A stretch of DNA of 64,000 bases, from assembly GCA_016124275.1 (NCBI GenBank), contig WGOA01000052.1, forward strand, positions 1 to 64,000. Reading direction: 5' to 3'. Positions within the stretch are counted from its first letter, which is position 1. Each line of letters begins with the position of its first letter. Below, piece after piece: positions 57,851 to 64,000 of this stretch. This DNA is from Bacteroidota bacterium. GTDB lineage: Bacteria; Bacteroidota; Bacteroidia; Chitinophagales; BACL12. Under the pieces are notes generated by a model, which searched no databases, was not told the origin of the DNA, and saw only the letters and a program-made list of their open reading frames with translations. Made by a program: the position numbers and the translations under genes.

Positions 57851-58342
57851 ATGAGCAACCTCCAATACCTGCAACAAAAAATTATGACGCCGGACCAAGC
57901 GGCGCATACGGTGCTCGGCTGGAAGCTCAAGAGTGCCCGAATCGGCTTTACCAACGGCTGTTTCGATCTATTGCACGCAGGGCATTTGCACACGTTGATC
58001 CATACCGCCAATCACAGCGATAAACTTGTGGTAGGCTTAAACAGCGACGTATCGGTCAGCAGGCTTAAAGGAGCTGGCAGGCCCCTTGTAGGGCAGGAGC
58101 AGCGCGCCTTGTTGCTGGCCGCGTTTCTCTTTGTCGATGCCGTGGTCATCTTTGACCAGGATACCCCGCTGGAGCTCATTGGCCTGTTGCTTCCCGATCT
58201 GTTGGTCAAGGGCGGAGATTGGGCTGAAAAGGACATTGTCGGAGCTGATCTGGTCAGGCAACACGGCGGGGATGTTCAGGTGGTGCCTTACTTAACAGGT
58301 TGGTCCACCACCAATCTCGCGCGCAAACTGGAGCAGTTGTAA
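57851..58342 (+). CDS. rfaE2: D-glycero-beta-D-manno-heptose 1-phosphate adenylyltransferase
   Basis: FTNGCFDLLHAGHLHTL; VVGLNSDVSVSRLKGAGRP; LLVKGGDW. Confidence 0.94.
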   Translation: MSNLQYLQQKIMTPDQAAHTVLGWKLKSARIGFTNGCFDLLHAGHLHTLIHTANHSDKLVVGLNSDVSVSRLKGAGRPLVGQEQRALLLAAFLFVDAVVIFDQDTPLELIGLLLPDLLVKGGDWAEKDIVGADLVRQHGGDVQVVPYLTGWSTTNLARKLEQL

Positions 58343-58440
58343 CACCAAACAAGCACCCTTCCCCGGTTGTTTTGGATTGGGATGTCCTTGCTAACTTTGG
58401 CCCGCCCTCCTTATCCTGATTTTTCCTCAATTCATTTTGC

Positions 58441-59580
58441 ATGTATTTCGACCTTTCTGAAGAGCATCGGATGATCCAGAAAGCTGCCCGCGACTTTGCG
58501 CAGCAGGAGCTTAAACCCGGGGTTATTCACCGCGATTCCACCATGACTTACCCTGCTGAGCAGGTAAAGCGAATGGGGGAATTGGGTTTTCTCGGCATGA
58601 TGGTCGACCCTAAGTACGGCGGAGGGGGAATGGACACGCTCAGCTATGTGCTGGTCATGGAAGAATTGTCCAAGGTGGACAACTCCTGCTCGGTCGTGGT
58701 TTCCGTTAACAACTCCCTGGTAACATGGGGATTGGAGCAATACGGCAACGAAGACCAAAAGGAACGCTATTTGCGGCAACTGGCCAGTGGCCAAACCATT
58801 GGTGCCTTTTGCCTTTCAGAGCCTGAAGCGGGGTCTGATGCCACCAGCCAGCGAACAACGGCTGAAGATATGGGCGACTACTACCTGCTCAACGGCACCA
58901 AAAACTGGATCACCAACGGTGGAACCGCCGGGGTGTACCTGGTCATGGCACAAACCCGGGCAGATGCCGGTCCCAGAGGCATTAATTGCCTGATTGTTGA
59001 ACGCGGAATGCCCGGTTTTGATATTGGTGCAAAAGAAGACAAGCTGGGGATTCGGGCGTCCGACACCCATACGCTGTTGTTTTCTGATGTCAAGGTGCCC
59101 AAGGCCAACCGGATAGGCGACGATGGCTTCGGTTTCAAGTTTGCCATGAAGACCCTTGGCGGCGGGCGCATCGGAATTGCCGCCCAAGCGCTGGGTATCG
59201 CTGCCGGAGCGTTTGAATTGGCAACGGAGTATGCGAAACAACGCCGCGCCTTTGGCACAGAGATCGCCAACCACCAGGCCATTCAGTTTAAACTGGCTGA
59301 CATGGCCACACAGATTGAAGCGGCTCGTCTCCTGGTGTACAAAGCGGCCTGGTTAAAGGACAACGGCCTTGACTACACCAGCGCTTCGTCCATGGCCAAG
59401 TTGTTCGCTTCTGAAGTGGCCATGCGCACCACGGTAGAAGCGGTTCAGGTTCACGGCGGGTACGGCTACGTCAAGGAGTACCATGTAGAGCGCCTTATGC
59501 GCGATGCCAAAATCACCCAGATTTACGAGGGAACGTCTGAAGTTCAGCGGATGGTGATCAGTCGCGGGGCATTAGCCTAA
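58441..59580 (+). CDS. acyl-CoA dehydrogenase
   Basis: GAFCLSEPEAGSDATSQRTTA; AKQRRAFGTEIANHQAIQFKLADM; EVAMRTTVEAVQVHGGYGYVKEYHVERLMRDAKITQIYEGTSEVQRMVISR. Confidence 0.96.
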   Translation: MYFDLSEEHRMIQKAARDFAQQELKPGVIHRDSTMTYPAEQVKRMGELGFLGMMVDPKYGGGGMDTLSYVLVMEELSKVDNSCSVVVSVNNSLVTWGLEQYGNEDQKERYLRQLASGQTIGAFCLSEPEAGSDATSQRTTAEDMGDYYLLNGTKNWITNGGTAGVYLVMAQTRADAGPRGINCLIVERGMPGFDIGAKEDKLGIRASDTHTLLFSDVKVPKANRIGDDGFGFKFAMKTLGGGRIGIAAQALGIAAGAFELATEYAKQRRAFGTEIANHQAIQFKLADMATQIEAARLLVYKAAWLKDNGLDYTSASSMAKLFASEVAMRTTVEAVQVHGGYGYVKEYHVERLMRDAKITQIYEGTSEVQRMVISRGALA

Positions 59581-59609
59581 AATCTTACTTAAAATCCTAA
59601 AGGCACCCG

Positions 59610-59966
59610 TTAAGCCGAAAAGGATGTACCGCATCCACAGGTCTCGCTTGCGTTGGGGTTGTTGAAGGTGAATCCCCGGTTGTCCAAGCCTTCTGAATAG
59701 TGAATCTCCATGCCTTCCAGATAGAGGGCATGGGCGGGGTCCATCAGGACGCGAACGCCCTCGTAATCAAATTCCTGGTCGTTTGGACCAGCCCAGTCAA
59801 AGTCAAGCAAATAGGAGAGGCCAGAGCAACCGCCTCCTTTGACCCCAATACGCAGGGCCTTGCCCGTTTCTACACCGCTGCGGCTGATCAAGGATCGAAT
59901 TTCTGTCAACGCCCCTTCCGTAAATCGGACCGGGCAGGCAGCCGAAAGGGTTTTTAATGTGCTCAT
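59610..59966 (-). CDS. iron-sulfur cluster assembly accessory protein (IscA/ErpA type)
   Basis: LRIGVKGGGCSGLSYLLDF; C-terminal NASETCGCGTSFSA. Confidence 0.95.
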   Translation of the reverse strand: MSTLKTLSAACPVRFTEGALTEIRSLISRSGVETGKALRIGVKGGGCSGLSYLLDFDWAGPNDQEFDYEGVRVLMDPAHALYLEGMEIHYSEGLDNRGFTFNNPNASETCGCGTSFSA

Positions 59967-59970
59967 GCTA

Positions 59971-59978
59971 CAAATTTA
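59971..59978 (-). promoter_or_regulatory. -7 element TAAATTTG, 4 nt from ATG
   Basis: Minus strand TAAATTTG-TAGC-ATGAGCAC. Confidence 0.5.
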
Positions 59979-60168
59979 CGGCTAAACAAGTGCCCTTGGC
60001 AATGTCCGGCCAAGGTTCAGGGCGCCAAGTTTGAGGATTCCCGGTTGAAAGGGTGATTCGCGCCTCGGCCCTTCGCCCGAAATGGGCATTTTCAACATTG
60101 GATGGGTAACCCCAGCAGTTTGACTGCGTTAAAAAAGGCGTTCTTTAGCCTCAGAATTCCCCGTTCCT

Positions 60169-60699
60169 ATGGAGACCAACCCTTTCTTGCAACTCTTGCT
60201 GTACACCATTCCCGCCTTGGTGGTTTTTTTGGTGACCTACTTGTCGCTGCGCCTCTATCTGCAAAAGGAATACCGCCTGAAACAGATTGAGCTGAAAATG
60301 GCGGGGATTCGGGAGGCCAGGCCCGTCCGATTTCAGGCTTATGAGCGGGTTGCGCTTTTGCTGGAGCGGATTGCGCTGAACAACATCCTGCACCGTGTGC
60401 GGAAGACCGACATGACGGTCAGGGATTTTCAGCTGGCAATTTTGTCAAACATCCGTTCGGAGTTTGACCACAATGTTACCCAGCAGGTTTATGTGTCTAT
60501 AGAACTCTGGACGGCGGTCAAGGCAGCCAAAGAAGAAGTGGTCAGCATTGTCAACCGCGTAGCCTCCGAGCTGCCCCCTCAGGCACCGGGCATCGAACTG
60601 AGCAAACGCATCTTTGCGCACATGATTGACACCGAAGACAAGACGCCTACGCAACGCGCATTGGACGTTTTAAAGCGCGAAGTGATGGAATTGTATTGA
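60169..60699 (+). CDS. hypothetical single-pass membrane protein
   Basis: 176 aa; N-terminal TM helix followed by an amphipathic helical domain; family not recognised with certainty. Confidence 0.65.
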   Translation: METNPFLQLLLYTIPALVVFLVTYLSLRLYLQKEYRLKQIELKMAGIREARPVRFQAYERVALLLERIALNNILHRVRKTDMTVRDFQLAILSNIRSEFDHNVTQQVYVSIELWTAVKAAKEEVVSIVNRVASELPPQAPGIELSKRIFAHMIDTEDKTPTQRALDVLKREVMELY

Positions 60700-61248
60700 G
60701 CAAGTTTTTTGGCAACTTTTTGGTGGAAAACGGGTGGGAAAATTTTTACTAAATTTTATTTTTCTACTATCAAAACAGCGCGGATTCCTCCAGCACTGCC
60801 ATTTTGGTGCATTAATTGTTGAAAGCCATTTAGTAATGCACACCAGCAATCCACGCACCAGAAACATCTGTTCAACTTCGTCCATTTTTCTCCACGTTCT
60901 GCCCCGCGCAATGTGGAATTTCTTCCTAGTTTAGTCCACCGTTTGGCGTTGCCGCGGGCGTTCGGTTAACAAGTTGGCTTTTAGAGAAGTGATGGACCGT
61001 ATCTTATCCACATCCCGCTCCTTTCGCTGCCAACACGTTGATCACTTTCTTAGTTTTTAAGCAGCAGACCCTCTCTCACAGGATGGTCTGGTTGTCAGTA
61101 GAAAGCTTCCTTTTTCACGGTTAGCTTCCGCTTGCGACCAGGTCGTTCAGGGTTTCGCATGCCGTACATGGAGGAAAGCGCGCTCGATACAAGGCCAAAT
61201 GGCATGTTCTATTGCTATTGGATCACCTGATTAACCTGAACGAGCCGG
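60700..61248. other. candidate origin of replication region upstream of dnaA
   Basis: 549-bp non-coding gap with AT-rich tract (about 60737-60780) and one perfect DnaA box TTATCCACA at 61004-61012. Confidence 0.45.
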
Positions 61249-62682
61249 ATGAGTAAATCACATGACAACGTATGGACCAATTGCCTCAAAATCATCAAGG
61301 ACAATGTCAGCCAACAAAGCTTTCGCACCTGGTTTGAGCCGATCAAGCCGGTTGCCCTCCACGAAAACATCCTGACTATCCAGGTTCCCAGCCAATTCTT
61401 CTACGAATGGTTAGAAGAGCACTATGTCAGTTTGCTGCGCAAGACCATCAAGCGGGAAATGGGCAAAGAAGCTAAATTGGAGTACCAGATTATTGTTGAA
61501 GGAGGCTCAGCCACTGGCCGGCCTTACACGGTTAACTACCCCAACTACAATTCAGGCGACTCTCAGAACCTTGAGCTGGACCCGCCCATGGTTGTGGGCA
61601 ATTCCATCAAGAATCCCTTTGTTATTCCGGGGCTCAAGAAAATCAACATTGATTCTCAGCTCAACCCCAATGCAAACTTTGAGTCGTTTGTTGAAGGAGA
61701 TTGCAACCGCCTCGCCCGCTCAGCCGGATATGCTGTAGCGGACAAGCCGGGAACTACTGCGTTCAACCCACTGGTCATTTACGGCGGTGTAGGCTTGGGC
61801 AAGACTCACCTGGCGCAGGCCATCGGCAACATGGTCAAGCAGAAGTACAAGAACAAAACGGTTCTGTACGTCAGCAGCGAGAAATTCACCAACCAGTTCA
61901 TTGATTCGCTCAAGAACAACTCGGTTAACGACTTTATCCACTTCTACCAACTTATTGATGTCCTGATCATTGACGACATTCAGTTCTTTGCCAACAAGCA
62001 AAAGACGCAGGACATGTTCTTTCACATTTTCAACCACCTGCACCAAGAGAAGAAACAATTGATCCTGACGTCTGACCGCGCACCGCGCGATCTGGAAGGT
62101 GTCGAAGAGCGTTTGCTTTCCCGCTTCAAGTGGGGCCTGGCTGCTGACCTGACGGTCCCCGACTTTGAGACCCGACTGGCCATTCTGGAAAAGAAGATGT
62201 ACGCCGATGGCATTGAGCTTCCCCGCGAAGTGGTGGAATTTGTGGCCTACAACATTAACTCCAATGTTCGCGAGTTAGAAGGTGCGCTGATTTCTCTGTT
62301 GGCCCAGGCTTCGTTGAACAAAAAGGAAATAGACCTGGATCTGGCCAAAAAGATCATCAAGAACTTTGTCAAGAGCATCAGCCGTGAAGTCTCAATTGAC
62401 TTTATCCAGAAAACGGTTTGCGAATACTTTGATGTTCCGGTCGAAAAGCTTCGTGAGAAAACGCGAAAGCGTCAGGTCGTCCAGGCCCGTCAGCTTTCCA
62501 TGTTTTTGGCCAAGCACTTTACCAAGAACTCGCTCAAAGTCATTGGCAAACATTTTGGCGGTCGGGACCACAGCACGGTTATTCACTCCTGCCAGGCTGT
62601 TCAGAACCTGATGGACACCGATGGGAAGTTCAAAGACAGTGTATCTGACATTCAAAAGAAGATTCAGATGAGCATTAGCTGA
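61249..62682 (+). CDS. dnaA: chromosomal replication initiator protein DnaA
   Basis: VIYGGVGLGKTHLAQAIGN Walker A; LIIDDIQFFANK; C-terminal FGGRDHSTVIHSCQAV box-recognition signature. Confidence 0.97.
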   Translation: MSKSHDNVWTNCLKIIKDNVSQQSFRTWFEPIKPVALHENILTIQVPSQFFYEWLEEHYVSLLRKTIKREMGKEAKLEYQIIVEGGSATGRPYTVNYPNYNSGDSQNLELDPPMVVGNSIKNPFVIPGLKKINIDSQLNPNANFESFVEGDCNRLARSAGYAVADKPGTTAFNPLVIYGGVGLGKTHLAQAIGNMVKQKYKNKTVLYVSSEKFTNQFIDSLKNNSVNDFIHFYQLIDVLIIDDIQFFANKQKTQDMFFHIFNHLHQEKKQLILTSDRAPRDLEGVEERLLSRFKWGLAADLTVPDFETRLAILEKKMYADGIELPREVVEFVAYNINSNVRELEGALISLLAQASLNKKEIDLDLAKKIIKNFVKSISREVSIDFIQKTVCEYFDVPVEKLREKTRKRQVVQARQLSMFLAKHFTKNSLKVIGKHFGGRDHSTVIHSCQAVQNLMDTDGKFKDSVSDIQKKIQMSIS

Positions 62683-62714
62683 AGGCAGTAAGGCCATGCT
62701 GGCTTTTCGCCTGG

Positions 62715-63071
62715 TCAATCCAAGGCTTGGTCTGTTAAGGACAGGCAGAAACCACTCCGTTTAGGGGTGGTTTTTGTTTTTTTAAAAAGGAAGTCGATGT
62801 TGTGCTTGTTTTTCATCGCTAAGCGATCCAATTCGTTCAGCATCATTTTTCCATAGCCTTTCTTTTGTTCTTTGGGAAGAACCGAAAAGTCAATGACGCC
62901 CAATACGCGGATAAGTTCTCCGTTGAGATTCATGCCCCGGTAATCCAGACCAAGTTGTCCAATGACCATTTCATTTTTACACATGACCAGACGGTAGTGG
63001 CAGCATTGTTTATAGAACAACCGGCCTTGGTGGTCATAATCAGGAAAACAAACCCTGAGCAGTGCATTAAT
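62715..63071 (-). pseudogene. degraded GNAT acetyltransferase remnant
   Basis: NALLRVCFPDYDHQGRLFYKQCCHYRLV...VLGVIDFSVLPKEQKKGYGKMMLNELDRLAMKNK acetyl-CoA site; no ATG start in the conserved N-terminus, in-frame TAA upstream (63072-63074), C-terminus runs into the dnaA terminator. Confidence 0.55.
62749..62775 (+). terminator. Rho-independent terminator after dnaA
   Basis: AAACCACTCC-GTTTA-GGGGTGGTTTTT. Confidence 0.8.
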
Positions 63072-63347
63072 TTATGGCCGAAACTTTTCCGGTAAAGCGT
63101 ATTCAGGATACAAGTTAATTTGCAACGACATTTTACCGTATGTTTTTATATTGTTATAATATTTAATAGTTACGGAAAGTAAATTTAATCAAAGTTTGGT
63201 GTTTTTTTTGTAGTTTAGCCCTATCCCTATTTTTTCAGATGCAAGGCCTATCTCTAAGTCACTCGGCTTTGAGGTAAACTTTTCTATTTTTTAAAGGTTC
63301 CCGACTTCGCCGAAGGAGTGCTGTGCATCTGAGTCAAAACTATTTTT

Positions 63348-64000
63348 TTGGTTAGCATACTTGACATAACTATTTTTATAGCATATATTTTATTAATGCT
63401 AAGTGTTGGGTATCATTTTTACCGACGCAATGAATCTGAAGAAGATTATTTCATTGGCGGGCGGAGCATGGGACCATGGCACATAGGGCTTTCAGTGGTA
63501 GCAACCGATGTTGGGGGTGGCTTCTCCATAGGCCTTGGAGGCTTGGGTTTCACCATGGGCATTGCAGGTTCCTGGATGTTGTTTACCGGATTATTGGGTG
63601 CGTGGCTAGCGGCATGTTTGCTCATTCCAAGGGTTTACCGGCTTCCAGAGTTTTCCAAACTCAGCACATTCCCCCAAATTTTTCACAACCTGTTTGGCAA
63701 ATGGCCTGCATTTATGGCGGCGGTAATTTCGCTTATTGGCTATTTGGGCTTTACCAGTTCTCAGCTTTTGGCTGGGGCTAAACTGGCATCCGGTACTTTT
63801 CCAGGCTTTAGCCTGATGCAGGCCTTGCTTTTAATGGGTGTCATCGCTGTGGTCTATACCGTGATGGGTGGAATCAAGGCGGTTATTTATACCGATACCA
63901 TACAATGGATAATCCTCCTGGCGGGGCTCATTTTTATAGGATTGCCCATGGGTTTTTTAGCGGTAGGCGGGAGCGAAGGGATACGTCAGGCACTTCCACC
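63348..64000 (+). CDS. sodium:solute symporter family transporter, 3' truncated by window edge
   Basis: TTG start frame gives (M)VSILDITIFIAYILLMLSVGYHFYRRNESEEDYFIGGRSMGPWHIGLSVVATDVGGGFSIGLGGLG...; absent from the supplied ORF track because it has no stop in the window. Confidence 0.87.
   Translation, partial: MVSILDITIFIAYILLMLSVGYHFYRRNESEEDYFIGGRSMGPWHIGLSVVATDVGGGFSIGLGGLGFTMGIAGSWMLFTGLLGAWLAACLLIPRVYRLPEFSKLSTFPQIFHNLFGKWPAFMAAVISLIGYLGFTSSQLLAGAKLASGTFPGFSLMQALLLMGVIAVVYTVMGGIKAVIYTDTIQWIILLAGLIFIGLPMGFLAVGGSEGIRQALP

Noticed and set aside
63476-63781. 101-aa ORF MAHRAFSGSNRCWGW in the supplied track
   Set aside because: Wrong frame; the real reading frame in this region is the truncated sodium:solute symporter starting near 63348.
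1-64000. CRISPR arrays, tRNA/rRNA genes, transposases or prophage genes
   Set aside because: None recognised by eye; no regular repeat-spacer array, IS ends or tRNA-like cloverleaf with CCA were found, although tRNA detection without tools is limited.

Overview
The window looks like a Bacteroidota chromosome segment, probably Saprospiria-like. That is inferred from the PorP/SprF-like protein, DUF4270 lipoprotein, IPExxxVDY protein, single-domain starch synthase and TAnnTTTG-type promoters. From left to right it holds: (i) a glycan/exopolysaccharide locus (about 1-11.1 kb) with a sulfotransferase-like gene, three GT4 glycosyltransferases, a transglutaminase-like membrane protein, a methyltransferase, a WbpP-type epimerase and two adjacent AsnB-type amidotransferases; (ii) crcB, an M48 lipoprotein protease, a DUF4143-type AAA ATPase and housekeeping genes (polyprenyl synthase, histidine kinase, GH3, lptB, PorP/SprF-like, recJ); (iii) a subtilisin-like protease, three tandem paralogous DUF5011-like lipoproteins and a small repeat-tailed lipoprotein; (iv) a split kynurenine/aminomuconate catabolic cluster (kmo, kynU, HAAO, AMS dehydrogenase, RidA-type deaminase, tryptophan 2,3-dioxygenase) interrupted by a GH13 amylase, a PIN-domain TA pair, an Nramp-like transporter and a TlpA-like protein; (v) a housekeeping tail (ligA, pyk, acpP-fabF-rnc, efflux pair, tadA, sod, glmS, starch synthase, panC, rfaE2, acyl-CoA dehydrogenase, dnaA) with a candidate oriC upstream of dnaA; and (vi) a truncated sodium:solute symporter at the right edge. 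The most interesting non-coding signals are three 26-bp palindromes at exact 32-bp spacing upstream of the DUF4143 ATPase, and a shared ATAACAT-N5-ATGTTAT inverted repeat found both at the kynU/HAAO junction and between the ALDH and ridA genes. No database search was run; functional names come from recognising motifs in the translations.
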